Counted from the stretch's first letter, positions 1-12,057 are shown. The stretch: DNA of 64,000 nucleotides from Kushneria avicenniae (GCF_900112585.1 NZ_FOLY01000002.1:186001-250000); one strand, 5' to 3'. Translations and numbers: made by a program. The notes: a model not told the origin generated them from the sequence alone.

Positions 1-645
1 GCGGTAGTTGATGGTGTCGCCAGCACCAAGTTCACGTACACGAGCCAGCTTGTCTTCGCTGGAGGAGGTCTGGATGACGCGGGCGCCGGCGGCGCGCGCA
101 AACTGCAGTCCGAACATGGAAACGCCGCCGGTGCCCAGCAGCAGTACGCTGTCGCCGGTCTTGAGCGGCGATTTGCCGGCATAAAGGGCATTCCAGGCGG
201 TGACGGCGGCGCAGGGCAGGGTCGCGCCTTCCTCATACGAGAGATGCTCGGGCAGCTTGACCAGCCCCTGCTGATCAAACAGGACATATTCACTGAGTAC
301 GCCATCGATGGCGCCGCCCATCGCCGAGCCGGGGTGACTGTCATTGACCTCACCGCCCAGCCAGTTCTGCATGAAGATGCCGGCCACACGATCGCCCACC
401 CCGACTCGAGTCACATTCTCGCCGACTTCGACCACTTCACCGGCACCGTCGGAGAGTGGAATACGATCGGGCGCAACGCCACCGGCGCCATAGTTGCCTG
501 TGGCCACCATCAGATCGCGGTAATTGAGTGACGCAGCGCGCATCCTTACCAGTACCTGTCCACGCGCCGGACGAGGCGTGTCGCGTTCGGCAAGGGTCAG
601 ATCGCTGATGGCATCGGTCTTTGGCAGGGTATAAAGCCGCATCAT
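1..645 (-). CDS. NAD(P)-dependent alcohol dehydrogenase / quinone oxidoreductase (3' part missing)
   Basis: Medium-chain dehydrogenase/reductase family protein, probably a cytosolic NAD(P)H-dependent alcohol or quinone oxidoreductase. I read 215 codons on the minus strand; the gene continues past base 1, so the C-terminal part is not visible. The N-terminal GroES-like domain has the family run around LSDGAGEVVEVG. The start of the Rossmann fold shows LLLGTGGVSMFGLQFA, close to the GxGxxG/GTGGVS motif. A GAGGAG ribosome site precedes two adjacent ATG codons (645 and 642); the second has the better spacing. It is divergent from radC with 135 bases between. The substrate cannot be told from the sequence. 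Zinc ligands are not evident in the visible part. Confidence 0.8.
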   Translation of the reverse strand, partial: MMRLYTLPKTDAISDLTLAERDTPRPARGQVLVRMRAASLNYRDLMVATGNYGAGGVAPDRIPLSDGAGEVVEVGENVTRVGVGDRVAGIFMQNWLGGEVNDSHPGSAMGGAIDGVLSEYVLFDQQGLVKLPEHLSYEEGATLPCAAVTAWNALYAGKSPLKTGDSVLLLGTGGVSMFGLQFARAAGARVIQTSSSEDKLARVRELGAGDTINYR

Positions 646-780
646 GAGTCTCCTCAAAATTAGTCGGATAACAGGCCAAGCGTAGCGGGCACAGGGACAT
701 GGCAAAAGTCGAGCGCGATTTCAGTTTTCGGGCGTGTCGTCGTTAACCCTTTATCAGGATGTTCTGTTAAAGGAGGGGTT

Positions 781-1455
781 GTGAGTATCAGTCACTGGCC
801 GGAGGGTGAGCGGCCGCGAGAGAAACTGATCAATCTGGGGGCGCAGGCGCTATCGGATGCCGAGCTGCTGGCGATTTTTCTTCGCGTGGGCGTCAAGGGG
901 CGCTCGGCGGTGGATCTGGCGCGGGATCTGCTGAGCGAGTTTGACGGGCTGCGGCCACTGCTGGAGGCCGATCGCGATACCTTTTGCAGTGCCCATGGGC
1001 TGGGCGATGCCAAATACGTACAGCTGCAGGCCGCGCTCGAGCTGTCGCGCCGGCATCTCGAAACGTTATTGATGCGTGGGGATGCGCTCAATTCTCCCAT
1101 CATGGTGCGTCGCTTTTTGAGTGCTCATCTGCGTGATCTCGGCCATGAAGTGTTTGCCGCGCTCTTTCTGGACAGCCAGCATCGGGTGCTGCGCTTTGAA
1201 AAGCTCTTTACCGGCACGCTGGACGCTGCGGCCGTCTATCCGCGGGAGGTGGCCCGGCGGGCGCTGGCGCTCAATGCCGGGGCCGTCATCTTTGCCCACA
1301 ACCATCCCTCCGGGGTGGCCGAGCCCAGCGACGCGGATCGTCGCATCACTACGCGTCTGATCGAGGCGCTGGGACTATTCGACATTCGGGTGCTGGATCA
1401 TTTTGTAGTGGGTGACGGCGAAGTGATTTCCTTTGCCGAAAGGGGATGGCTGTAG
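781..1455 (+). CDS. radC: RadC family JAB/MPN-domain protein
   Basis: Named a DNA repair protein, but the exact biochemical role of the family is unsettled. 224 residues, the usual full length. The N-terminal half has the helix-hairpin-helix-like region ([35 protein letters not shown]). The C-terminal half is the JAB/MPN domain with the metal-site motif HNHPSG starting at residue 173 and Asp186 in PSDAD. The start is GTG, chosen because AGGAGG lies at 771-776, directly upstream. It sits before rpmB-rpmG-mutM as in Escherichia coli and pseudomonads. No damage. Confidence 0.93.
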   Translation: MSISHWPEGERPREKLINLGAQALSDAELLAIFLRVGVKGRSAVDLARDLLSEFDGLRPLLEADRDTFCSAHGLGDAKYVQLQAALELSRRHLETLLMRGDALNSPIMVRRFLSAHLRDLGHEVFAALFLDSQHRVLRFEKLFTGTLDAAAVYPREVARRALALNAGAVIFAHNHPSGVAEPSDADRRITTRLIEALGLFDIRVLDHFVVGDGEVISFAERGWL

Positions 1456-1495
1456 GACCGACACCGGCGCAATGGCAATAATATCAGGAGGGTGC

Positions 1496-1524
1496 TTGCC
1501 GATCAGGGGTCGCTCTGGTATAAA
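1496..1524 (+). promoter_or_regulatory. Candidate promoter for rpmB-rpmG
   Basis: TTGCCG at 1496-1501, a 17-base spacer, then TATAAA at 1519-1524. The -10 is preceded by TGG, giving an extended -10 (TGGTATAAA). The same extended -10 string occurs before rpsB at 21322. It lies 135 bases upstream of the L28 start. Judged by eye only. Confidence 0.55.
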
Positions 1525-1658
1525 GTACGCCCTTTGACTTTCTGCGGGTTATGAACAGGGGGCAGGGAGGCGTATCGCCTGCCACTTCTCACCGGTTTGC
1601 CCGAATACTTAATAGACACTCATGTGGGGCCCATTCGGGCTCACGGCTGGAGGCTTCC

Positions 1659-1895
1659 ATGTCACAAGTCTGTCAGGTTACCGGCAAGCGTCCGGTGACT
1701 GGTAACAACGTTTCCCACTCTCAGCGCAAGACGCGTCGTCGTTTTGTACCCAACCTGCATACGCATCGTTTCTGGGTCGAATCCGAAAAGCGCTTTGTTC
1801 GTCTGCGTCTGTCCTCCAAGGGCATGCGCATCATCGACAAGAAAGGCATCGAAGTGGTCCTCAAGGACCTGCGTGCCAACGGCCTGAGCGTCTGA
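1659..1895 (+). CDS. rpmB: 50S ribosomal protein L28
   Basis: Structural protein of the large ribosomal subunit, 78 residues. It begins [15 protein letters not shown] and carries the family block [17 protein letters not shown] followed by [10 protein letters not shown], close to the E. coli protein end to end. ATG at 1659 is chosen over an upstream in-frame start because the family starts exactly here and GGAGG lies at 1649-1653. It forms a two-gene unit with rpmG (64-base gap), closed by the terminator at 2154. Confidence 0.97.
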   Translation: MSQVCQVTGKRPVTGNNVSHSQRKTRRRFVPNLHTHRFWVESEKRFVRLRLSSKGMRIIDKKGIEVVLKDLRANGLSV

Positions 1896-1959
1896 GACGA
1901 CGATCGTTTCGTGATCACACCTCAAGCGCTTTCGGCGCTTGAATGCGGAGAGCAATAAC

Positions 1960-2115
1960 ATGCGTGACAAGATCAAGCTGGTTTCAAGCGCGGGTACCGG
2001 TCATTTCTATACGACCGACAAGAACAAGCGCAATACTCCTGACAAGCTGGAATTCAAGAAGTACGACCCGGTCGTACGCAAGCATGTCATCTATCGTGAA
2101 GCCAAGATCAAGTAA
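1960..2115 (+). CDS. rpmG: 50S ribosomal protein L33
   Basis: Large-subunit ribosomal protein of 51 residues, beginning [17 protein letters not shown] and ending YREAKIK. It contains no cysteine, so it is the zinc-free form, as in E. coli. The start at 1960 gives the full domain; upstream spacing is loose (GGAGAG at 1947-1952). It lies directly downstream of rpmB and ends 38 bases before a strong terminator. Confidence 0.96.
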   Translation: MRDKIKLVSSAGTGHFYTTDKNKRNTPDKLEFKKYDPVVRKHVIYREAKIK

Positions 2116-2153
2116 TTGATCGCGCTTTACGTACCATCTTTCGGGGTGGTCTG

Positions 2154-2182
2154 AAAGGACCCGGTCATGGCCGGGTCCTTTT
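2154..2182 (+). terminator. Intrinsic terminator after rpmG
   Basis: Perfect 11-bp stem (AAAGGACCCGG at 2154-2164 with CCGGGTCCTTT at 2171-2181), six-base loop, and a short T run. It ends the rpmB-rpmG transcript before mutM. Confidence 0.88.
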
Positions 2183-2242
2183 GCGTCTGCCCGACGCCTC
2201 CCTGCTTCACCACGGTTTTCAGACCCCAAACGCCGGATTCCC

Positions 2243-3058
2243 ATGCCCGAGCTGCCTGAAGTCGAAACGACCCGCCGCGGCATTGTGCCGTGGGTGACGG
2301 GTTTCGAGATCAATGAAGTCATCGTTCGTCATCATCGCCTACGCATTCCGGTACCGGAAGGTCTGGCCGGGCTTTTGGCCGGTGAGCGCGTCGGCGAGAT
2401 CGACCGGCGCGCCAAGTATCTGCTGCTACCGGTGGCCGGCGGCCATCTGCTCTGGCATCTGGGCATGTCCGGCAGCCTGCGTCTGGTCGAGGTCGGCACC
2501 GAGCCGCGTAAACATGATCACATTGATCTGGTCATGAGCTCCGGCCTGGTGCTGCGCTACCATGATCCGCGCCGCTTCGGGCTGGTGGATTTCATCAAGG
2601 GCGACCCGCTCAGCGACCGTCGTCTGGTGGCGCTCGGGCCCGAGCCGCTGGGAGAAACGTTCGACGGTGATCATCTTTATCAGCGCTCGCGTGGCAAGCG
2701 AGTGGCGGTCAAGAATTTCATCATGGACAGCGCCGTCGTCGTGGGGGTGGGTAATATCTATGCGGCCGAAGCGCTTTTCATGGCCGGCCTCGACCCGCGC
2801 GTCGAGGCGGGAAAGATTTCACTTGAGCGCTACCAGTCTCTGGCGACGGCCATCAGGGAGGTGCTGTCGGCGTCGATCGAGCAGGGCGGCACCACGTTGC
2901 GTGACTTCGTCAGTGGTCGCGGCGACCCGGGCTATTTTGTCCAGCGACTCAACGTCTACGGTCGCGGTGGCGAGCCGTGTCGCGTCTGCGGCCATGAGCT
3001 ACGCTCGATGACTATCGGCCAGCGCGCCAGCGTGTTCTGCCCACACTGCCAGCACTAG
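2243..3058 (+). CDS. mutM: Formamidopyrimidine-DNA glycosylase
   Basis: Bifunctional base-excision repair enzyme that removes 8-oxoguanine and formamidopyrimidines and cleaves the abasic strand. 271 residues, full length. The N-terminus [14 protein letters not shown] supplies the catalytic Pro2 and Glu3. The helix-two-turn-helix region includes [13 protein letters not shown]. The C-terminal zinc finger has Cys246, Cys249, Cys266 and Cys269. It follows rpmG, the standard order, but is separated from it by a terminator. No promoter was identified with confidence. Confidence 0.96.
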   Translation: MPELPEVETTRRGIVPWVTGFEINEVIVRHHRLRIPVPEGLAGLLAGERVGEIDRRAKYLLLPVAGGHLLWHLGMSGSLRLVEVGTEPRKHDHIDLVMSSGLVLRYHDPRRFGLVDFIKGDPLSDRRLVALGPEPLGETFDGDHLYQRSRGKRVAVKNFIMDSAVVVGVGNIYAAEALFMAGLDPRVEAGKISLERYQSLATAIREVLSASIEQGGTTLRDFVSGRGDPGYFVQRLNVYGRGGEPCRVCGHELRSMTIGQRASVFCPHCQH

Positions 3059-3151
3059 CGAGGCGTGGAGACGCTGCCGCGGCAGTGCCCAACTGATAGA
3101 ATGGCGGGCAATACGCGGGTGCCCTTTTTATTACCAATTCCGGAAGCTGTC

Positions 3152-4342
3152 GTGACCCAACGTCTTCGTCTCAAGAAAAACGCCGATCGTCGTCTCAAGG
3201 CGGGCCATCTGTGGCTCTACTCCAATGAGATTGACATCGCCGAAACGCCGCTCAAGGGCTTCGAGCCGGGCGCTCAGGCCATCGTCGAGGCGGCCAACGG
3301 TCGCGCCATGGGTGTGGCCTACGTCAATCCCAACTCCCTGATCTGTGCGCGTGTGGTCTCGCGCGATACCGACGTGATGCTGGGCCGTTCCCTGCTGGTG
3401 CATCGCTTCAAGCAGGCACTTTCCCTGCGTGAGCGCCTCTACTCGCGCCCGTTCTATCGACTGGTGCATGGCGAGGGCGATCTGCTGCCCGGCCTGGTGG
3501 TGGACCGCTTTGACGACGTGGTCGTGGTACAGCTCAATACGCTGGGCATGGAGAAGGTGCGCGACGAGATCATTGATGCGCTCAACAAGGTGCTCTCGCC
3601 GCGAGTGATTGTGCTGCGCGGCGACACCGCCGGGCGTCGCCTCGAGCAGCTCGAGGAAGAAGTGGAGATTGTCCAGGGCGAGCTTGATGGCTCCGTGGCG
3701 CTGGAGGAAAACGGCGTACGCTTTGAGGCCGACGTCGTGGGGGGGCAGAAGACCGGCTGGTTCTTTGATCACCGCGATAACCGTGCCTGGCTCAACGCCC
3801 AGGTGGCCGGCAAGCGGGTACTGGACGTGTTCAGCTACGTGGGCGGCTGGGGCATCCAGGCGGCCGCCAGCGGTGCTTCGGAAGTTGTCTGTGTCGATGC
3901 CTCCAGCCCGGCGCTTGAGCGGGTGATGAGCAACGCTGCCCTCAATGGCGTTGAAGATCGGGTCTCGACGCTTCAGGGCGATGCCTTTGAAGTACTGGCT
4001 CAGCTCAAGGCGCAGGGCGAGGTGTTTGATGCGATCGTGCTCGATCCGCCGGCATTCATTCGCAAGCGCAAGGACATCAATACCGGCGAGCGGGCCTATG
4101 GCCGACTCAACCGCGAGGCGATCCGCCTATTGGGCCGCGATGGACTGCTGGTGTCGGCATCATGCTCGATGCATCTGGCCAGCGACCGGCTCATTGACGT
4201 TGTGCGCGGCGCGGCACGTCATCAGGACCGTCATGCCCAGCTGATCCATCAGGGGCATCAGGCCGGCGATCATCCCATCCATCCGTCCATCCCGGAAACG
4301 GCCTATCTCAAGGCGATGGGCGTGCGTATTTTCCGCGACTGA
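3152..4342 (+). CDS. rlmI: 23S rRNA (cytosine-C5) methyltransferase RlmI type
   Basis: SAM-dependent methyltransferase of the RlmI/YccW family, which methylates C1962 of 23S rRNA. From the GTG at 3152 it encodes 396 residues, the length of E. coli RlmI; a longer reading from 3065 adds 29 unconserved residues and is rejected. An N-terminal PUA-like region (RLKAGHLWLYSNEID) precedes the Rossmann fold with VLDVFSYVGGWG. LDPPAF and the SASCS cysteine motif mark the catalytic site. The ribosome site GGAAG is weak. The DUF2007 gene follows after 7 bases, probably co-transcribed. Confidence 0.93.
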   Translation: MTQRLRLKKNADRRLKAGHLWLYSNEIDIAETPLKGFEPGAQAIVEAANGRAMGVAYVNPNSLICARVVSRDTDVMLGRSLLVHRFKQALSLRERLYSRPFYRLVHGEGDLLPGLVVDRFDDVVVVQLNTLGMEKVRDEIIDALNKVLSPRVIVLRGDTAGRRLEQLEEEVEIVQGELDGSVALEENGVRFEADVVGGQKTGWFFDHRDNRAWLNAQVAGKRVLDVFSYVGGWGIQAAASGASEVVCVDASSPALERVMSNAALNGVEDRVSTLQGDAFEVLAQLKAQGEVFDAIVLDPPAFIRKRKDINTGERAYGRLNREAIRLLGRDGLLVSASCSMHLASDRLIDVVRGAARHQDRHAQLIHQGHQAGDHPIHPSIPETAYLKAMGVRIFRD

Positions 4343-4349
4343 GGTCACC

Positions 4350-4694
4350 ATGCCGCGTCCGGTTCGTATCTTTCAGCACCCCAACAGCCTGCTGGTAGGT
4401 CACGTGCGCAACCTGCTCGAAGGCGCGGGGGTTGAATGTGAACTGCGCAACTGGACGCTGGCCGGCGGGATGGGGGACCTGGCCCCCATCGACTGCGAAC
4501 CGGAGCTGTGGGTGGCCACGAGGGACGAGGCGCGTGCCCGGGCGGTCATCGAGCAGTGGCGCCAGAGCGCTGAGGTATCGTCGTCGCCCGGGGCGCGACT
4601 GTCACGAGGCTGGCGCTGCCAGCGCTGTGGCGAATGGCATGAAGCGCATTTCGATACCTGCTGGCAGTGCGGGCACGAACGTCCCGATCCCTAG
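4350..4694 (+). CDS. DUF2007 protein with C-terminal zinc ribbon
   Basis: 114-residue cytosolic protein of unknown function. The N-terminal part (RIFQHPNSLLVGHVRNLLE... ELWVATRDEARARAVIE) matches the DUF2007 fold, sometimes called a putative signal-transducing protein. A C-terminal four-cysteine zinc ribbon follows (Cys90, Cys93, Cys104, Cys107). It starts 7 bases after rlmI, so the two are probably one transcript. I cannot assign a biochemical role. Confidence 0.8.
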   Translation: MPRPVRIFQHPNSLLVGHVRNLLEGAGVECELRNWTLAGGMGDLAPIDCEPELWVATRDEARARAVIEQWRQSAEVSSSPGARLSRGWRCQRCGEWHEAHFDTCWQCGHERPDP

Positions 4695-4801
4695 CGCCGG
4701 CGGGTGAGGCTGTCGCCCGGCAGGCCCTGCCGCGTTACACTGTAGTCACCCTGACGCGATGACTTCGCGCCGTTTTCCATTACCGAGCAGACGTTGCGTT
4801 C

Positions 4802-5815
4802 ATGACCAGCACACGAGTACTGACCGGCATTACCACGACCGGTACCCCCCATCTGGGCAATTATGTCGGTGCCATTCGCCCCGCCATTGCCGCCAGTCAG
4901 GACGACAGCGTTCAGTCCTACTACTTTCTGGCCGATCTGCATGCGCTGATCAAGGCCAGCGATCCCAAACGGGTGCAGCAGTCACGCCTTGAGATTGCCG
5001 CCACCTGGCTGGCGCTGGGGCTGGATACGGACAACGCGACCTTTTATCGTCAGTCCGATATTCATGAGACGACCGAGCTGGCCTGGATGCTCTCCTGTGT
5101 CTGTGCCAAGGGGTTGATGAATCGCGCGCACGCCTACAAAGCGGCCGTGACGGACAACGAGGAGAACGGCAGCCCGGACCCCGATCGCGGCATTACCATG
5201 GGGCTTTTCAGCTATCCGGTACTGATGGCGGCCGATATCCTGCTGTTCAATGCCAATCGAGTGCCGGTCGGGCGCGATCAGGTTCAGCACATTGAGATGG
5301 CGCGTGACATGGCCGGGCGTTTCAATCATGTCTACAAGGGCAACTATTTCACGCTGCCCGAGGCGGTGGTCGACGAGCGCGTCCAGACGCTCAACGGGCT
5401 GGACGGGCGCAAGATGTCCAAAAGCTATGACAACACCATTCCGCTGTTCTGCTCCGAGAAAAAGCTTCTGAAGCTGATTCGCAGGATCAAGACCAACTCG
5501 CTGGAACCGGGTGAGCCCAAGGACCCGGATACCTGCACGCTCTTTCAGATCTACTCGGCCTTTGCCAGCGAAGACGAAGAGCAGGCCATGCGTGACCGCT
5601 ACGTCGAGGGCATCGGCTGGGGCGATGCCAAAAACGCGGTGTTTGAGCACCTCAACGCTCAGCTCGAGGGGCCGCGCGGTGAGTATGAGCGACTCATGCA
5701 GGATCCGGGGCACATCGAGTCGGTGCTGCAAAAGGGCGCCGAGCGCGCTCGCGGTGAAGCCAGTGCGTTGCTGGAGCGCCTGCGCCCGGCCGTGGGGCTG
5801 GGTCGATTCGTCTGA
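4802..5815 (+). CDS. trpS: Tryptophanyl-tRNA synthetase
   Basis: Charges tRNA-Trp with tryptophan. 337 residues, a complete class Ic synthetase. The HIGH-type motif is HLGN at residues 17-20 and the second signature is KMSKS at 204-208. The substrate-site runs AYKAAVTDNEENG and PVGRDQVQHIEMARD are also present. The start gives MTSTRVLTGITTTG, typical for the family. It is followed by a terminator shared with the convergent peptidase gene. No tryptophan-sensing leader was seen upstream. Confidence 0.97.
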   Translation: MTSTRVLTGITTTGTPHLGNYVGAIRPAIAASQDDSVQSYYFLADLHALIKASDPKRVQQSRLEIAATWLALGLDTDNATFYRQSDIHETTELAWMLSCVCAKGLMNRAHAYKAAVTDNEENGSPDPDRGITMGLFSYPVLMAADILLFNANRVPVGRDQVQHIEMARDMAGRFNHVYKGNYFTLPEAVVDERVQTLNGLDGRKMSKSYDNTIPLFCSEKKLLKLIRRIKTNSLEPGEPKDPDTCTLFQIYSAFASEDEEQAMRDRYVEGIGWGDAKNAVFEHLNAQLEGPRGEYERLMQDPGHIESVLQKGAERARGEASALLERLRPAVGLGRFV

Positions 5816-5840
5816 TCAGCGCCTGATCGTGCCGGACATT

Positions 5841-5874
5841 AAAAGGGCCGCCTTCATGAGAGGGCGACCCTTTT
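5841..5874. terminator. Bidirectional terminator between trpS and the S9 peptidase gene
   Basis: AAAAGGG and CGCC pair with GGCG and CCCTTTT across one C-A mismatch. The flanking A and T runs make it usable in both directions, which suits two convergent genes. Confidence 0.8.
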
Positions 5875-5894
5875 GCTTGTCGAGCGTTGCTCGA

Positions 5895-7922
5895 TCAGGA
5901 CGTGGCGTTGAGCGCCGCCTCGAGTCCGGGCGTGTACTCGGCGCCGTGCGGTACGGTGGCCGTCGAAGGCGTCAGCGCGTCCCCGATCGGCTCGAATCGC
6001 CCGCCCAGTGACTCGGCCAGAAACGCCTCGGTGATGGCGTTGAAGGCGATGTTGTTGGCCGGACGGGCAAAGCCGTGACCCTCGTCGGGGAAGAGCACGT
6101 AGGTGACGGGAATCGATTTTTCGCGCATGGCGTCAACGATCTGGTCACTCTCGGCCTGCTTGACGCGCGGGTCGTTGGCGCCCTGCCCGATCAATAGCGG
6201 TCGCTGGATGCGATCGGCATGCGTCAGCGGTGAGCGCGCCTTCAGCCACTCGCGACCCTCCTCGGTATTGGGGTCGGCCATGCGGCGATACATCTGCTGG
6301 CGTCCGGCTTCCCAGTAGGGCGGGATGCTCTCAAGCAGAGTGGTCAGGTTCGACGGCCCGACAATATCGACGCCGCAGGCGAACACCTCTGGGGTCATGG
6401 TCAGCCCGGCAAGCGTGGCATAGCCCCCATAGGAACCGCCCATGATGGCAACTTTTTTCGGGTCGGCAACGCCCTGGTCGATGGCCCAGTTGACGGCATC
6501 GATCAGATCATCGTGCATGGTGGTGCCCCACTCGCCGTCACCGGCAGCGGTGAAGGACTTGCCAAAACCGGTCGAGCCGCGATAGTTGACCGACAGCACG
6601 GCGTAGCCGCGGTTGGCCAGCCATTGGTGATAGCTGTTGCTGCCGTAGCTGTCGCGCGCCCAGGGGCCGCCGTGCACCAGCAGCACCATGGGCAGCGGCT
6701 GGGAGGGCGCCGTGAACCCCTCGGCCTCGCTGCCGTGGGGCAGGGTCAGGTAGGACACCAGTGTCAGACCATCACGCGTTTTGATTTCAAGCGGTGTCAT
6801 GCCGGAAAGCGGTGCGCCTTCAAGCTCCGGGCGGCTGACAAACAGTGAGGTCAACGTGTGCGCGTCGCGGTCAAAAAGCCAGGTTTCGGCCGGGGCGGTG
6901 ACCGGGTCATTGACCACAATCCAGCGGCGGTCATCATCGGTGCGCGAGGTGACGTTGACATCGCCCTTGAGCCTTTCATCAAGAAAGGTCAGTGCCTCAC
7001 CGATGGCCGGGTCAATGGCGGTCCATTCGGTGCGCAGATAATCCACCGCCCAGGCCTGAATGTCGTGGTTGTCACGATCGGCCATCACGCCGGTAATGTC
7101 GGCCCTGGGTGACTCGGCGATCACGCGTAGTTCACCGCTGTCCCAGTCCTGCGCCGTCAGAGCCGCCGTATCGCGTCCGCGGCTGTCGATCCAGTACATG
7201 GTGCGCCCGTCGCGGGTAAAGCCTGCCGGCCCGGTGTTGGCGCTGTCTTCAAAGCTGATGGAGGCAAACGGCTCGCGCTCGACGCTCAGGTCATTGACGC
7301 GGAAAAAGTCTTCGCCGCCGTCGGCGCGAGGCTGCTCGGCCAGGCGAATCTCCAGATTCTCGTCGAGCAGAAAGCCGCCGTGGCCGTCGTTTTGCAGCAC
7401 CAGCGACAGCTCGCCGCTTTCAAGGTTGAGCTGATAGACGTCGTGCCAGCGCGGGTCGCGGTCGTTGATGCCGACCATGATGCGATCCTTGATATGGCGG
7501 CTCACCCCCAGTATCTGGACGCGCACGCCTTCCTGCGGAGTGAGGGTGCGCTGCTCGCCGCTTTTGACGTTGACGCCGTAAAGGCGAAAGTTCTCGTCAC
7601 CGCCCTGGTCGTTGACGTACAGAAGCTGCTGGCTGTCCGGCGACCAGAAGTAGCTGCGAATCGGGCGGGTATCTTCCTGCGTCAGAGCGTGTGCCTTTTC
7701 AGGCTGATCGGCCGGGGCCACCCAAAGATTCAACACGTCATTATGAGGTGCAATCCAGGAGAGCCACTGCCCGTCGGGGCTCAGGCGACCCTGAACGCGG
7801 CTGGGATTGCCAAACAGACGCTGTCGCTCGATAAGCGCCTCATCATTTGCCGGGCCGGCGCCTGCCGAAGGGGTCTGACTGGCCGCCACGGTCGTCAGCG
7901 CTACATTGATCCAGCGCATCAT
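5895..7922 (-). CDS. Prolyl oligopeptidase family (S9) serine peptidase
   Basis: 675-residue hydrolase of the S9 family (dipeptidyl/acylaminoacyl peptidase type). An N-terminal beta-propeller (about residues 30-400) has repeats such as RLSPDGQWLSW and FWSPDSQQLLYV. A C-terminal alpha/beta-hydrolase domain follows (about 400-650). The catalytic triad reads Ser497 in GGSYGG, Asp584 in GANDPRV and His616 in DEGHGF. AGGAG precedes two adjacent ATG codons (7922, 7919); the second is better spaced. The N-terminus could be a weak signal peptide (cut near SAGA), so a periplasmic site is possible but unproven. Probably scavenges peptides; the exact substrate is unknown. Confidence 0.9.
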   Translation of the reverse strand: MMRWINVALTTVAASQTPSAGAGPANDEALIERQRLFGNPSRVQGRLSPDGQWLSWIAPHNDVLNLWVAPADQPEKAHALTQEDTRPIRSYFWSPDSQQLLYVNDQGGDENFRLYGVNVKSGEQRTLTPQEGVRVQILGVSRHIKDRIMVGINDRDPRWHDVYQLNLESGELSLVLQNDGHGGFLLDENLEIRLAEQPRADGGEDFFRVNDLSVEREPFASISFEDSANTGPAGFTRDGRTMYWIDSRGRDTAALTAQDWDSGELRVIAESPRADITGVMADRDNHDIQAWAVDYLRTEWTAIDPAIGEALTFLDERLKGDVNVTSRTDDDRRWIVVNDPVTAPAETWLFDRDAHTLTSLFVSRPELEGAPLSGMTPLEIKTRDGLTLVSYLTLPHGSEAEGFTAPSQPLPMVLLVHGGPWARDSYGSNSYHQWLANRGYAVLSVNYRGSTGFGKSFTAAGDGEWGTTMHDDLIDAVNWAIDQGVADPKKVAIMGGSYGGYATLAGLTMTPEVFACGVDIVGPSNLTTLLESIPPYWEAGRQQMYRRMADPNTEEGREWLKARSPLTHADRIQRPLLIGQGANDPRVKQAESDQIVDAMREKSIPVTYVLFPDEGHGFARPANNIAFNAITEAFLAESLGGRFEPIGDALTPSTATVPHGAEYTPGLEAALNATS

Positions 7923-8324
7923 GAACTCCTTTTACCATTAGCCGGTTATCGTAGCGCTCTACGATGTCCTCTTGCGTTCGACAGCATAACGCACGCGTGT
8001 ATCCCGGGCCTGATGAATCCGTTGTCCGGCTTCCATCAGTCTCCGGTCGTTCAGGGGCGCGGTAGCGCTTTTGGGGCGCTGTACGGGTGCGGTCTGGCAC
8101 TTTTAATGACGTGACATCGGTATCGTTTCGGCAGATTTGCACGGCTGGGTATGGATGATATTCACCTTCATCGGCAGTTGCATGGTGAAAAAGCATCAGA
8201 GTTTGCCAGTGACGCATCAACGATGCGCTTGCATGGGTGTGTTTGATATGAAGCGTTTTACATTCCCTTGTGCATGTAAATCGCTATAATGTTTTGTTAA
8301 CACGCTCACGATTCTGGAACGATC
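7923..8324. other. Divergent intergenic region, no gene seen
   Basis: 402 bases between the S9 peptidase and the membrane protein gene. The right-hand end is AT-rich and contains a perfect TATAAT at 8285-8290. No -35 lies at normal distance; TTTACA at 8257-8262 is 22 bases away. A TATAAT 35 bases before the next ATG is the likeliest promoter element. Otherwise nothing recognisable. Confidence 0.4.
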
Positions 8325-8972
8325 ATGCACGGTTTTACCGATTCATCTCCTGGCGAACGACGCAGGACGCTCAACAGCATCTATCGCTACATTGGCTATC
8401 TTTTCTTTATTGCCCTGATCTGCCAGTGCATGTACTGGGATGCACTGCCCAGAGCACTTGAAGATCAGTTCACGGAAGCCTCCTTCGCTGAAATCTCCCA
8501 GACCTTCATGCTGCTGGCCAGCCTGATTCTTCTATGGAAAATCCGCGCAATGGGGATTTACCGTCACGGCACCGTGTTGATGTTCGCCTTCTTGCTGGCT
8601 TCACTGATTCGTGAGCAGGATTTCATGCTGGACCGAATCTTCGATGACCTCTGGCAGTGGCTGGTGACGCTGGTACTGCTGCCGGCCATTGTGTTTCTGG
8701 TGCGCCGCCGAATGCGGGTGCTGGACGAATGCTGTCAGTATATGCAGCAGATGTCCTTCGGCCTCTTTCTGGGCGGTTTTGTAACCGTCTACGTCTTTTC
8801 CCGTCTGATGGGACGCGGCATCTTCTGGGAAGCCGTTTTAAAGGCGCAGTACATCTATGAGATCAAATCCACGGTGGAAGAGGGTGTCGAGACGCTGGGC
8901 TATGCGCTGATGCTGCTGGCCATTGTCGAGCTGTGGTTCTGGGCCCGACGGCAGGTCGCTCACGCTGGCTGA
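8325..8972 (+). CDS. Hypothetical multi-span inner membrane protein
   Basis: 215 residues, family not recognised. About six hydrophobic segments can be read: near residues 22-38, 58-72, 84-96, 112-128, 145-162 and 190-208. Short loops are rich in Arg/Lys (RRRMRVLDE, ARRQ), consistent with cytosolic faces. Acidic residues lie near the third and last spans. It stands alone between a candidate promoter and a bidirectional terminator shared with acnA, so it is a single-gene transcript. There is no signal peptide or catalytic motif. Function unknown. Confidence 0.75.
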   Translation: MHGFTDSSPGERRRTLNSIYRYIGYLFFIALICQCMYWDALPRALEDQFTEASFAEISQTFMLLASLILLWKIRAMGIYRHGTVLMFAFLLASLIREQDFMLDRIFDDLWQWLVTLVLLPAIVFLVRRRMRVLDECCQYMQQMSFGLFLGGFVTVYVFSRLMGRGIFWEAVLKAQYIYEIKSTVEEGVETLGYALMLLAIVELWFWARRQVAHAG

Positions 8973-9011
8973 TCGATTGTCGCCTGAGAGAGATTGCTGT
9001 GCAGGAAATAT

Positions 9012-9043
9012 AAAAAAGGCCCCATCCATCGATGGGGCCTTTT
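9012..9043. terminator. Bidirectional terminator between the membrane protein and acnA
   Basis: Perfect 13-bp stem (AAAAGGCCCCATC with GATGGGGCCTTTT), four-base loop, A run on the left and T run on the right. It works for both convergent genes. Confidence 0.9.
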
Positions 9044-9065
9044 ATGTGGCAGAGGCTGAGTCCGA

Positions 9066-11804
<2,739 letters not shown>

Positions 11805-11932
11805 GAAGCCTCCTCCTCATCGTATTGCGGACCCGTGCCATGCGGCCTTGTCATTCTCGTCAGGAAAGGCGATCCCGCACGGTCGGTACGCGGCATCAGG
11901 AAACATGGCATCGCGCCATCGAATTCCTGATG

Positions 11933-11991
11933 AGTATAGTAGGCATACCGACATCGTGATCCCATATCGGCTTGTCTACATTGTCGACAAA
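11933..11991 (-). promoter_or_regulatory. Candidate acnA promoter with palindromic operator
   Basis: On the minus strand a TATACT -10 reads from 11938 to 11933; no good -35 accompanies it. About 40 bases further upstream is the palindrome TTGTCGACAA at 11981-11990, inside ATTGTCGACAAA, with a partial copy TTGTCTAC beside it at 11972. This shape resembles operators of GntR-type regulators of methylcitrate/TCA genes. The regulator is not in this window, so the assignment is inference. Confidence 0.4.
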
Positions 11992-12057
11992 ATTCGTGGT
12001 GCTAGCATAACAGTTTCCCGCTCGTTTCGTTCAAGTATTTCAAGGCTAAAGCACTTT

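Noticed and set aside
3065-3151. Longer N-terminus of RlmI
   Set aside because: The GTG at 3152 gives exactly the family length; the extra 29 residues are unrelated.
8181-8288. 35-codon cysteine-containing frame upstream of the membrane protein gene
   Set aside because: No ribosome site, and it runs into the likely TATAAT promoter element.
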